From the NCBI GenBank assembly GCA_024224995.1, contig JAAENB010000179.1:1-26359 (forward strand): DNA of 26,359 nt, written 5' to 3'. The position numbers and the translations under genes were made by a program. The stretch is from a bacterium (GTDB lineage Bacteria > Spirochaetota > UBA4802 > UBA5550). This document shows positions 1 through 9,300 of this stretch, in pieces; positions within the stretch are counted from its first letter, which is position 1; the number at the start of each line of letters is the position of its first letter. Below the pieces are notes generated by a model that ran no database searches, had not been told where the DNA came from, and saw only the letters and a list, made by a program, of their open reading frames with translations.

Positions 1-1
1 G

Positions 2-349
2 GAACCGTCTCCTCCGGCGGTGGAACCCGTACCAGTCTCAGAGGAACCGTCTCCTCCGGCGGTGGAACCCGTACCAGTCTCAGAGGAACCGTCTCCTCCG
101 GCGGTGGAACCCGTACCAGTCTCAGAGACCGTCTCCTTCGGCGACGGAACCCGGGAACCCGTACCGGTGTCAGAGGAACCGTCTCCTTCGGCGGCGGAAC
201 CCGTACCGGTCTCAGAGGAACCGTCTCCTTCGTCGACGGAACCCGTACCAGTGTCAGAGGAACCGTCTCCTTCGGCGGCGGAACCCGTACCGGTGTCAGA
301 GGAACCGTCTCCTTCGGCGGCGGAACCCGTTCCGGTGTCAGAGGAACCA
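2..349 (+). repeat. Tandem 42-bp coding repeat, about eight units
   Basis: Units begin at 23, 65, 107, 155, 197, 239, 281 and 323; the first is preceded by a partial unit cut by the window edge and the last is incomplete. Each normal unit is 42 bp (14 codons). The unit at 107-154 is 48 bp and reads EPVPVSETVSFGDGTR. Units differ mostly at synonymous third positions (cca/ccg, gtc/gtg, tct cct ccg versus tct cct tcg), in a mosaic pattern expected of slippage or gene conversion. Confidence 0.95.
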
Positions 350-433
350 AAAGAGCTGGACAAAATACAGGATGATATAAAAATACTGCCCGGAAACGGA
401 AACAAAAATGGTGGTTATAAAAATGAACTATAA
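2..433 (+). CDS. Pro/Glu/Ser-rich tandem-repeat protein, 3' part (5' end outside window)
   Basis: The reading frame is open at the left edge of the window, so this is the C-terminal part of a longer gene; a GTG at 20 is a repeat codon, not a credible start. The visible protein is built from a 14-residue unit, EPVPVSEEPSPPAV and variants ending SPSAA or SPSST, followed by a non-repetitive tail (KELDKIQDDIKILPGNG...) that ends at the TAA at 431-433. Repeats of this composition are expected to be extended and disordered, acting as acidic linkers or surface spacers in other proteins. I cannot name a function without the missing N-terminus. No signal peptide or membrane helix falls in the visible part. 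The last 11 bp overlap the next gene, which suggests translational coupling. That the frame is real is supported by the repeat being a multiple of three and by the frame staying open through an out-of-phase unit. Confidence 0.7.
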   Translation, partial: EPSPPAVEPVPVSEEPSPPAVEPVPVSEEPSPPAVEPVPVSETVSFGDGTREPVPVSEEPSPSAAEPVPVSEEPSPSSTEPVPVSEEPSPSAAEPVPVSEEPSPSAAEPVPVSEEPKELDKIQDDIKILPGNGNKNGGYKNEL

Positions 434-884
434 TGCGATACGAAAAGCAGACCAGGAAAGCAGGGACCAAATGCTCAAAGAAGAGCTTGGCCCTGAAAAA
501 ACCGTAATAATCGAAAAATTCGGTCTGCGCTGCAATGCCGGGCTGGACTGGGAAAAGTACCACACAGACTACCCAACCCAGGTCTGGTTCAGCCATAAAT
601 TCGCGAAGCGGAACAGTCCCCTGCGGATAATCTTCCGCATATACCGGCTCTGCTTCGCGAAAGTAAAATACTTCGACGCCAACTGGGACAAATACACCCC
701 CTGTATGCATGACTGGCAGCAGGGTTTTAAAGAGACCGATATTTCAAATATGGAGTTCATGCGCCACGACCCAAGCGGGATAGTCCTGGACATGAGAACC
801 TTTGAAAAAATTACCGATATCAACGATTTCAGGGCAATGTGCGCCTATCTTGAAAGCCTTGAGACAAAAGAAAAAAACCAATAA
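423..884 (+). CDS. Hypothetical protein, about 153 residues
   Basis: I do not recognise this protein. It is soluble-looking, rich in charged and aromatic residues, with no signal peptide or hydrophobic helix. It contains a WEKYHTDYPTQVWFSHKFAKR stretch in its first third and a DPSGIVLDMRTFEKI stretch near the end. Two ATGs are possible, 408 and 423. I prefer 423, giving MNYNAIRKADQ, because a GGTGG at 410-414 lies eight bases upstream, whereas 408 has only weak purine-rich sequence before it. Either start overlaps the end of the repeat gene, so the two are probably co-transcribed. The following 183 bp, before cheR, hold two copies of TGTACCG (930s) and a 10-bp palindrome CAGCATGCTG near 956-965, but no clear terminator. 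Confidence 0.6.
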   Translation: MNYNAIRKADQESRDQMLKEELGPEKTVIIEKFGLRCNAGLDWEKYHTDYPTQVWFSHKFAKRNSPLRIIFRIYRLCFAKVKYFDANWDKYTPCMHDWQQGFKETDISNMEFMRHDPSGIVLDMRTFEKITDINDFRAMCAYLESLETKEKNQ

Positions 885-1018
885 AAGTACTAGTGATGTT
901 GTATTGATCCTGTACCGACTTGTACCGGTTTTAAGGCAAGGGCACAGCGGTATACAGCATGCTGAATAAAAAAGCACATAACAGAACAAAACATTTTGCC
1001 AATTCCGCCTAATAGTTC

Positions 1019-1046
1019 TTGATAAAACAAGGAATAGAGCTATAAT
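1019..1046 (+). promoter_or_regulatory. Sigma-70-like promoter of the cheR/kinase operon
   Basis: TTGATA at 1019-1024 and a perfect TATAAT at 1041-1046 are separated by 16 bp. The predicted transcript start near 1053 leaves a leader of only about 15 nt before the cheR ATG at 1068. Confidence 0.6.
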
Positions 1047-1067
1047 GAAACAGGAATACAAGAAATT

Positions 1068-1883
1068 ATGAAAACAGTTGAACAGCTTATAGAAAAAATA
1101 TCTGCCGAAGTTAACATCAGGTTTACCGGCTATAAACCCATAACCATTAAGCGTATTATGGGAAACCGGATATCCGGTCTTAATGATCCGGGGATTGACT
1201 CTATTGAAAAATATATATCTTTTGTTGAGAACAACAGAACCGAATACAGTAAACTCATTCAATCCCTTACCATAAATGTAAGCAGCTTCTTCAGGGATTC
1301 CTATGTATTTGAAACCATACAGGCACGGATCCTGCCTGTCCTGTTAAAGAAAAAAAACCTGCGAATATGGTCTGCGGGCTGCGCCGGAGGCGAAGAGCCC
1401 TACTCAATTGCCATCCTGCTCAGAGAACTCCTGAAAAAAAAAATAGAGGAATATCAAATAGATATTTTCGCTTCCGATGTAGATACCCAGGCGCTTGAAA
1501 AGGCTCAAAACGGCTGCTATAATCGAGAAACACTCTCCGGAACAAAACTCAGTATTATTGATACATACTTTACCGAAATAGAAGACCGTTTTCAGTTGAA
1601 TACACAACTCCTTCCCCGGGTACAGTTCTCTGTTCATGATACGGCATCGGATTCGCGGCCAATGCCTCCGGAAAGTATATTCGGCGACTTCGACCTGGTT
1701 CTGTGCAGAAACCTGCTTATTTATTTTGCCGATGGGCTGTACGAAAAAGCCATGAATAATATTTATCAATCATTAAAAAAAGGAGGCTTTCTCGTACTTG
1801 GGTTAAGTGAAGCATTGTCTCCAAATACGGCAAGTCAATACAGAGAAATTCATCCGGATCTTCGGATTTACTCTAAAGTATAA
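1068..1883 (+). CDS. cheR: CheR-type protein-glutamate O-methyltransferase
   Basis: The 271-residue length is normal for CheR. These enzymes transfer methyl groups from S-adenosylmethionine to glutamates of chemoreceptors. The N-terminal helical domain carries the conserved TINVSSFFRD segment (residues 68-77). The SAM-binding loop is WSAGCAGGEEPYSIA (101-115), the acidic ribose-binding region is ASDVD (135-139), and the C-terminal signature is LVLCRNLLIYF (210-220). It has no fused TPR or PAS domains. It is first in an operon with two kinases, 39 bp before the hybrid kinase gene; no CheB, CheA, CheW or CheD is nearby. A receptor gene lies at 18492 on the same strand, but nothing links the two directly. 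Its substrate may be a receptor encoded elsewhere. The Shine-Dalgarno is weak (AGGAA about 11 bases upstream). Confidence 0.9.
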   Translation: MKTVEQLIEKISAEVNIRFTGYKPITIKRIMGNRISGLNDPGIDSIEKYISFVENNRTEYSKLIQSLTINVSSFFRDSYVFETIQARILPVLLKKKNLRIWSAGCAGGEEPYSIAILLRELLKKKIEEYQIDIFASDVDTQALEKAQNGCYNRETLSGTKLSIIDTYFTEIEDRFQLNTQLLPRVQFSVHDTASDSRPMPPESIFGDFDLVLCRNLLIYFADGLYEKAMNNIYQSLKKGGFLVLGLSEALSPNTASQYREIHPDLRIYSKV

Positions 1884-1922
1884 ATTAAATGTTGATATCC
1901 GCCTGACGAGGGAATAAGTGTT

Positions 1923-4900
1923 ATGCAAAAAAACAAAAACAACCCAAAAACCCGCTATCCCTTTTTTGCAGCCATAAACTCCCGGCTCATTATGATCTTT
2001 TCAATATCGTTTACTCTTATATTTGCGGCAACAATTCTGTTTGTCTATTTTTACCATAAGAATAGTGTTGCCACGAAAGCATACAGCGAGTTAAATACCA
2101 TAGCCAATCTCAAAAAACACCAGCTCCGGGAATGGATGGAAGAGCGGCGGGACGATGCCAGGGTTCTGGCCCAAAATCCCCATGTCTATAGAATACTCCG
2201 GACGAACCGGCAGGACAGGAGAACCCGGGATATTACCTATCAATACCTGGGAAAAATACGGGATGAGTACGGTGTATACCAGGAAGTATACATCACTGAC
2301 GCATGGGGAACAACATTGATTTCAACGGACAGGGATCATATTGGTCTTAAGACGGAGAAAAATTTTATAATAAAAACAATACAATCCCGGCAGATGGGGT
2401 ATCAAAAAATCTCCCGCCTGTCGGGCCGGAAAGCGACGTTCCGCCTGGTCCAGCCGGTATTCGATCCCATAAAGAAAAAAGAACCGGTGATTGGGGCTGT
2501 TGTTCTGGTTACGGACATAGAAGAGATTATCAATCCCATGCTCCAGGATCGTGAAGGAATGGGAGAAACCGGAGAAGTCCTCCTGGTAAACGAAAAGGGA
2601 ATCTCACTTATTGAGCTGCGCTGGAAAAAGAATACAGCTCTGCAATACCGGATTACGGCCAAACCTGCGGTACTGGCAGCAAGCGGCAACGAGGGAATAA
2701 TTGAGGCAAATGATTACCGGGGCGAACCGGTTATTGCGGCCTACCGGCATTTTTCCTTCCTGGAATGGGGAATGGTGGTTAAAATGGATAAATCGGAACT
2801 CTTTAAACCCATTCAAACCCTTCTTAACATCCTTATTGTAATTCTTATTGGAGGAATTCTCCTGTTTTTCTTATTAACCTTCTATACAAGCAGGTGGATA
2901 ACCGTTCCAATAGAACGACTCAATGACGCGGCCCGTGACATTTCAGCCGGCAGTTTTTACCTCCGTGCCGATGAATCGGCTCTTGGAGAACTGGGGCAGC
3001 TTGCCGCTTCATTTAATATCATGAGCTCCAGGCTGGCAATCGAGTTCGAGAATTTTAAAGGAATAGAAAGGGTAAACAGGGCTCTTACCGCATCCATAGA
3101 AAGTGAGGAGCTGCTGCAAAACGCACTTGATGCCATTGTAAAACTCTTTAACTGCCAGTCGGCAAACTATTACGCGTATGACAGAGAAAAAGCCCTATTG
3201 CAATACCAGGCCGGGTATGCCTCTTCTCCCCTGTCCATGAATGATATTCCCGAGGGAACCGGGATCATCGGAGAAGCGGTAAAAAGACACGAAGCTGCCA
3301 TTCTTACGGATATCCCGTCCGACACGGTCTTCTCAATAGCAGCAGACAACGGCTCCTTTCTGCCAAAATATATAATTGTCCTCCCCCTTCTCCACCAGGA
3401 GGCACTCTTTGGGGTACTTGTTCTGAGTTCACTATACGATTATAGCGAAAACATGTCCGAAACCGCGTCCATGATAGCGGGACAGCTCTCAATTGCCCTG
3501 AATAACGCCAGTACCTATAATAAAGTACTCACCCAGACCGATCAAATAAAAGAGATCAACACGGAACTTGTAATAACGAACGAAGAAATTCGAACAAAGT
3601 CCCGGGAACTGGAAAACCAGACTCTTGAACTGGCGGCCCAGCAGGAAAAAGTTGAAGAAGCAAGCAGGCTCAAAAGCGAATTTCTCTCAAACATGAGCCA
3701 TGAACTCCGGACCCCGTTAAACTCCATCCTGGCAATATCCCAGGGACTCATCTCCGACACTGAATCGAATTTAAACCATACTACCAAAAACTACCTGGAA
3801 ATAGTGGAACGGAACGGCAGGAACCTGCTGGAGCTCATCAACGCGATTCTTGATTTATCCAAAATAGAGGCCGGAAAAACAGAGTTGGAACTGACCAGAT
3901 TCAGCCTTAATGAATTGATCCAATCATCACTGGCCAGTGTCCGCCCCCTGGCAGAGCAAAAAGAACTGGGCATACAGGTGGCAATCGACAGAAACTGCCC
4001 CGATATCTACGGAGACGCGGGTAAACTGGCACAGGTTCTGATTAATATCGCGGGAAATGCCGTGAAATTTACGAATACCGGTTCCGTAACAATTGAAGGA
4101 AGCGTGAAAAGGGATACGGTCTATATTTCCGTAAGCGATACAGGGATTGGGATAGAACAAGACGAGATTCCCACGATATTTGACGAATTTCGCCAGGTTG
4201 ACGGATCAACCACAAGAACTTTTGAAGGGACCGGGCTGGGACTTACCATTGCCGAACGGCTCATGACCATGATGAACGGATACATTACCGTGGAGAGCAC
4301 CGTTGGAAAAGGATCAACATTTACCATGATCTTCCCGCTTAAATTCCCCGGCAGCGCCCGGAAGAGCCATCCCCTAAAACCGGTTCAGGGAAGCCCGGTA
4401 TGGCGGGGCAGCAAATTGCTCCTGGTGGAAGACAACAGGGACGCGATACCCCAGATAGTGAGCATACTCATGGAAATCGGTATTGATTATAAAGTGGCCT
4501 ATACCGGGGAAGAGGCGCTTGAAAAACTCAAGACCTTTACCCCTTCTGCCGCTATTCTCGACCTCATGATGCCAGGGATAGACGGCTTTGATGTAATTGA
4601 CCAATTGCGGAAAGGGGAAAGAACCAGGCAGATACCGGTCCTTGTTTTAACGGCAAAAGACCTCACCAGGGAAGATAAAGAACGGCTGGACAGGAATAAC
4701 ATACGGTATCTCGTTCAAAAAGGAACCCAGGTGAGGGACGAATTAACTCAAACGATAAAAATGCTGATAGGTATCCCTCCGGAGGAAAACCCCTCACCGG
4801 GAGAAAAAGCCGGAACGGCCCCTGTTTATGAGCAAATCCCGGGTGCCGTAAGAAAAACACCAAGAATTCTAATAATCGAAGACAACGAAGACAATATTAT

Positions 4901-5243
4901 ATCTCTGAAACTTATTCTTAAAGAAATAAATCCCGAATTTTTTGAAACCCGGAACGGGACCGAAGGGATTGACCTTGCGGAACAGCATAACCCGGATATT
5001 ATTTTACTGGATATCCAGCTTCCCGGGAGCAGCGGCATGGAAGTACTGGCACAACTGAAAAAAAACGAGACCACCAGGCACATACCGGTTATTGCCGTTA
5101 CTGCGAAAGCCATGAAACACGACCAGGAAAAAATTATTGAAGCCGGCTTTGACGCGTATATTTCAAAACCCATAGATAAAATAAAACTTCTGAAGACTAT
5201 TAGAGAACAGGTAAAGAACACGCGTGAGGACGATTTGTTATGA
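1923..5243 (+). CDS. Hybrid sensor histidine kinase with two C-terminal receiver domains
   Basis: This is an 1106-residue membrane sensor that autophosphorylates on His and relays phosphate to Asp. Domains in order: helix 1 (about 22-44); an extracytoplasmic Cache-like sensor (45-295); helix 2 (about 300-321); HAMP (322-375); GAF (about 395-528); a coiled coil (530-585); HisKA with H-box SHELRTPLN and phospho-acceptor His593; HATPase with N-box Asn712, G1 DTGIGI (739-744) and G2 GTGLGL (769-774). Receiver 1 has acidic residues 836-837, Asp880, Thr910 and Lys933, the last in VQKGT rather than a KP pair. Receiver 2 has 986-987, Asp1030, Thr1060 and Lys1082 in SKP. All catalytic residues appear intact. 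There is no Hpt domain, so onward transfer would need a separate Hpt or the next protein. GAGGG about ten bases upstream supports the ATG. It overlaps the downstream kinase gene by 4 bp (ATGA). Confidence 0.93.
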   Translation: MQKNKNNPKTRYPFFAAINSRLIMIFSISFTLIFAATILFVYFYHKNSVATKAYSELNTIANLKKHQLREWMEERRDDARVLAQNPHVYRILRTNRQDRRTRDITYQYLGKIRDEYGVYQEVYITDAWGTTLISTDRDHIGLKTEKNFIIKTIQSRQMGYQKISRLSGRKATFRLVQPVFDPIKKKEPVIGAVVLVTDIEEIINPMLQDREGMGETGEVLLVNEKGISLIELRWKKNTALQYRITAKPAVLAASGNEGIIEANDYRGEPVIAAYRHFSFLEWGMVVKMDKSELFKPIQTLLNILIVILIGGILLFFLLTFYTSRWITVPIERLNDAARDISAGSFYLRADESALGELGQLAASFNIMSSRLAIEFENFKGIERVNRALTASIESEELLQNALDAIVKLFNCQSANYYAYDREKALLQYQAGYASSPLSMNDIPEGTGIIGEAVKRHEAAILTDIPSDTVFSIAADNGSFLPKYIIVLPLLHQEALFGVLVLSSLYDYSENMSETASMIAGQLSIALNNASTYNKVLTQTDQIKEINTELVITNEEIRTKSRELENQTLELAAQQEKVEEASRLKSEFLSNMSHELRTPLNSILAISQGLISDTESNLNHTTKNYLEIVERNGRNLLELINAILDLSKIEAGKTELELTRFSLNELIQSSLASVRPLAEQKELGIQVAIDRNCPDIYGDAGKLAQVLINIAGNAVKFTNTGSVTIEGSVKRDTVYISVSDTGIGIEQDEIPTIFDEFRQVDGSTTRTFEGTGLGLTIAERLMTMMNGYITVESTVGKGSTFTMIFPLKFPGSARKSHPLKPVQGSPVWRGSKLLLVEDNRDAIPQIVSILMEIGIDYKVAYTGEEALEKLKTFTPSAAILDLMMPGIDGFDVIDQLRKGERTRQIPVLVLTAKDLTREDKERLDRNNIRYLVQKGTQVRDELTQTIKMLIGIPPEENPSPGEKAGTAPVYEQIPGAVRKTPRILIIEDNEDNIISLKLILKEINPEFFETRNGTEGIDLAEQHNPDIILLDIQLPGSSGMEVLAQLKKNETTRHIPVIAVTAKAMKHDQEKIIEAGFDAYISKPIDKIKLLKTIREQVKNTREDDLL

Positions 5244-6328
5244 ATAAAATACTGATCGTAGATGACAAAGAAGACAATATTATTTCTCTTGAATTCCTGC
5301 TCAAGCAGCTCCCGGGGGAATATTCAATTTTAACCGCAATTGACGGATTCGAAGCACTCACTATTGTTACCCGAGATCTACCGGATATTATTTTGCTCGA
5401 TATTAATATGCCCCGCATGGACGGGTATGAAGTATGCAGCCGGATACGGGAAAACAAGACCCTTCCCTATACTCCCATACTGTTTGTTACCGCCTACGCT
5501 CTTGATGTCAATTCGAGGATAAAAGCTTACGAAAGCGGAGCCGATGACTTCATAGGCAAACCCTTTATTAAAGAAGATCTTTTTGCCCGGATAAATTCAG
5601 CGCTCAGGATTAAATCACTTAATGACGAGCTTCGCAAAGAACGGGATTCCCTGGAAGAACGGGTCGCGGAACGGACCAGGGAACTGCTGCAAAAAGAAGA
5701 AGCGCTCAACGCCTCTCTCGAAGAAAAAAACATTCTTCTTAAAGAGATACATCACCGGGTAAAAAACAATCTCCAGGTTATCACCAGCCTGTTAAACCTG
5801 GAGGCCGATAAAATTGTTGATCCAAAAGATAAAGAGGTCTTTGACATGGTACAGCAGCGGATATATTCCATTGCCCTTGTTCACGAAAAATTGTATCAAT
5901 CCGATGACTACGCAAAGATCAACATGCAGGAGTATATCAATAGTTTCATTGACGAACTCATTGCCGGTTACCGGCTGCCGGAAAATATTTCAATAAAAAA
6001 AGATATTGCTCCCATACAGCTGAACCTGAATGCGGCAATCCCCTGCGCGCTTATTATTAATGAATTGATCTGCAATGCCATCAAACACGCGTTTCACGAA
6101 CCCCGCCAGGGCTCTATTCGCGTGGAATTTCACCAGCCCCACGATACCAATACCCTTATGGTGTCTGATGATGGTTCCGGGTTAAGTGATGACAAGAATA
6201 ATGATGATACGAACTATGCCGGGCTCAATATTGTTCATGCCCTGGTAAACCAGTTAAAAGGAACAATCGCAATTGACACGTCTCACGGCACCCGTTTTAC
6301 CATTTCCTTTTCTTTAATAAAGGATTAA
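5240..6328 (+). CDS. Receiver-HisKA_2 histidine kinase (response regulator with kinase output)
   Basis: This 362-residue cytoplasmic protein has an inverted order: an N-terminal receiver, then a kinase. The receiver (1-120) has the acidic pair at Asp8-Asp9, phospho-acceptor Asp54 in ILLDINMP, Thr84 and Lys107 in GKP. A coiled coil (about 122-168, with [10 protein letters not shown]) leads into a HisKA_2 dimerisation domain with [10 protein letters not shown] (171-180), where His172 is the likely phospho-site. The HATPase has N-box [12 protein letters not shown] (from 274) and DDGSGL (310-315). Proteins of this layout take phosphate from an upstream kinase and use it to control their own kinase activity, often towards a single-domain regulator. 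The 4-bp overlap with the hybrid kinase makes that protein the obvious partner (inference). Its receiver resembles receiver 2 of the upstream protein, down to the shared EDNIISL stretch. Confidence 0.92.
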   Translation: MNKILIVDDKEDNIISLEFLLKQLPGEYSILTAIDGFEALTIVTRDLPDIILLDINMPRMDGYEVCSRIRENKTLPYTPILFVTAYALDVNSRIKAYESGADDFIGKPFIKEDLFARINSALRIKSLNDELRKERDSLEERVAERTRELLQKEEALNASLEEKNILLKEIHHRVKNNLQVITSLLNLEADKIVDPKDKEVFDMVQQRIYSIALVHEKLYQSDDYAKINMQEYINSFIDELIAGYRLPENISIKKDIAPIQLNLNAAIPCALIINELICNAIKHAFHEPRQGSIRVEFHQPHDTNTLMVSDDGSGLSDDKNNDDTNYAGLNIVHALVNQLKGTIAIDTSHGTRFTISFSLIKD

Positions 6329-6330
6329 AA

Positions 6331-6367
6331 ATATGCCTCCCCCCGCCGAAGGCGGGGGGAGGCATAT
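6331..6367. terminator. Perfect 17-bp hairpin between convergent operons
   Basis: Arms 6331-6347 and 6351-6367 are exact reverse complements around a GAA loop, with a C6/G6 run in the stem. On the minus strand the stem is followed by TTTTTAAT, a good intrinsic terminator for whatever transcribes leftwards through the kinase/phosphatase gene. On the plus strand the following tract is weaker (AAACATATATT). It lies 2 bp after one stop codon and 10 bp from the other. Confidence 0.85.
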
Positions 6368-6377
6368 GAAACATATA

Positions 6378-9300
6378 TTATAATTTCTTTATTACAATAA
6401 CGGTTAGATCATCATCGAACTTGTCGGAGCCGATAAATTTATAAAACTCGTTAAGAATATACTTCAGCACCGTGTCCGCGGAACTGTTGGGAGCATGTTC
6501 GAATGCCTTCATAATGCTCTCCAGTTTAAACGGCTCCCCTTTTAAATTCTTTGATTCTTCCAGACAATCGGTATAGAGCAGCAGGTAATCCCCGCTCTCA
6601 ACAGTAAAGGTTAACAGTTCAAAAGGCCGCTCCATGATCTTTACCCCCAGGTAGAAGCCGCCAATGGATTCACCATTCGCTTTTACCACAACCTGCGGCG
6701 TACCGCCCTTTACGGATTTAAGAATGACATCCTGGTGCCCCGCGTTTACATAGTCGATCCTATTTCCGGAAAACCGGAGGATGATGCCGGTTACGTAGTT
6801 ATCAACCTCGCCTATTTCTTTAATCAGTTCTTTATTTGCCTGTAGAAACACCGTATTCAATTCCAGGCTCAATCCGCTGAGAAAGTGTCTAAAAAAAACG
6901 GATTTCGCGATCATGGTTATGAGCCCTGAAGCGATCCCATGACCGGAAACATCAAAAATCCCAACCCCGCGCAATTCGTTCCCGGATTCATAAAAATCAT
7001 AAAAATCTCCGGATATTCCTACCATTGGTTTGAACATATAGGCAATATCCCACTCTTCCGATTGAGGAACCGCGTTAGGGAGAAACTTCGACTGGACATT
7101 GGTGGCCATCTTCATATCTCTTCCCGCAACAGCCTGGGCCTTATTGAGTCCTTCATTGGCGGATTCAAGGTTATCATTCACCCGGACCAGGTTATCATTG
7201 GTCCGCCCCAGTTCATACAGTGTTGTTTGCAGCTCTTCGGTCCGTTCACGAACCTTGCTTTCAAGGTTTTCATATAACTTCGCGTTCTCTATGGAGATTG
7301 CCACCTGGGAAGAGAGCAGCTTTAAGATCTCGATCCTCTCGGCGGTAAAAGCGCCAATGGAAAGATTATTTTCAAGGTAGACAACGCCGATGAGCTTTCC
7401 CTGGTTAAGGATTGGAACACAAAGAACCGATTTTGGTTTATATTTTACCACATAGAAATCGTCGGTAAAATCTCCTTCTATTACGGCATTATTCAAAATA
7501 AGCCGTTCTTTTGTTCGAGCGGTATAATTAACAATAGCAGCCGAAAGTCCGCCATGAATATCCAGCGGGGTCGATTCAAGAACCTCTATTTCCTCACTGC
7601 CCACAATACCTTCAGCTTCCACCAGGAGCTTTCCTTTTTCCTCAAGAATAATAAATCCCCGTTCCGCTCCCGCGTTCTCCAGGATAATCCTCATCATATT
7701 GATCAGCAGCTTGCCCAGCATAATTTCACCGGATATGGCTTGCGAGGCCTTCATTACAGACGCGAGATCGAGCAGCTCCAGCCTGCTGCCGCTGGAAATG
7801 GTATCATCAAACAGGTGGACCACGTTCCTTCGGTCCGTGGACAACAGCCCGGGATAGAGTTCGGAGAGCTGTTTCAACTTTGCCACGGCCCCCCACCTGG
7901 TATAGCACTTATAGGCATCACGCAGGTATACACCGGCAATTCTTTCTTTTCCCCTGAAAATATAAAATTTGGCAGCCAGTTCATTAGAAAGAGCCTCTTC
8001 AAGAATATACCCGTATTTTTTACTCAGGGCAATTGCCAGGTCATATGATTTTTCAGCAACAGAATAATCCTCCAGGGCTTTTCCCCGTTCGGCATTAACA
8101 AGATAATAATAATGCAGGTTATTCATGGGAGCGTTCTCAGCCCATTTTTTTACCAGCTTCTGGTTTTTCTCTATTTTTTTAAGAAAGCTTCTTTTCTTTT
8201 GTTTTGATGCTTCAGAGTATAAGGCGAGCCGTACCAGGGAATCGAAAAAGACAACACTCCGGGTAGCCGGGGCTCCCTGTCTGCCGTCGAGATACACTTT
8301 TGCCTGTTCCAGGCATTCAAAAGCCGGGGAGTAGTTTTCAAAAAGAAAATACAAAAAAAGCCGTGCCTGGTAAAAAAGACTCAAAACAGTCCGGTTATTG
8401 GCTGAGATCCATCCGGGAACCGCTTTCTCCTCATCCAGCACTTTGCCGGTTAATTGCGTGGGATCGAAATTCTTTCCCATGAGATTTAAAACGGCTTGCC
8501 GGACTATGGCATGCATATCAGAAGCAAGGGCCTGCTTAAACCCGGCAATAATCCTGCTGTGTTTTGCCATCTCCTGTTCCAGTTCGGCCAGGTCCCTGCC
8601 GAGATATAAAAAGGTCATGTCATAAATCGCCAGGTTATTTGCCGCGTATTCCAGGTTTCCGGTTTCCAGCCCAACCTGGTAGGCTTCATATAAGGCGGTA
8701 GAGGATTCCCGTAAATGCTCTTTCCAGTGCCGTATTGTTATATTATACATAAAAAGTCCCAGGGATTCCTGCCGCCAGGCGCCGAGCTTCTTGACCAGGG
8801 AAAGCCCCAGGTTCCCAAAGCGGTACCCGCCATCAATGTCACCCAGCACCGATATTAATATAAATCCGTAAGCAATATAGGCGTACGCGTGTTCCGGGGC
8901 ATGCCCGTAGCGCGAAGCCCAATAGACCCACTTTAATACAATAAGGCCAAGCACTTCGGGAGCCGCGTTATAGGAAGCGGAGATCATGCTTTCAAGGATC
9001 TTCATGGCAGCAAGCATCCTCCGGTCGGTCATTTTCGGAAAATCAGCCAGGTCTTCCGGAGTTTTCCCCATAAGGGAGACTTTTACTTTCAGGAGTTCCC
9101 AGAAGATCCGGAACTTATTCGGCTTAAAGGGGATTTTAATCCCCAGCAATTTCAGACTATCAATCCCTCCGGTTATGGCCCCGTGAAAATCCTGCCGGGC
9201 TTTACAGGCATCAATCAGAACTTTATTGATCTTTATCCTGTCGAGAACATTCCCGGCATGGGCAAGAACCACATCTGCGGCTTGATTCATCTTTTCGTAA

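Noticed and set aside
2..349. CRISPR-like periodic array
   Set aside because: Units are contiguous with no unique spacers, keep one open reading frame and vary mostly at third codon positions; it is a coding tandem repeat.
744..1262. 172-codon open frame on the minus strand spanning the end of the small gene and the start of cheR
   Set aside because: It runs antisense to two better-supported genes, has no ribosome site, and its translation resembles no family.
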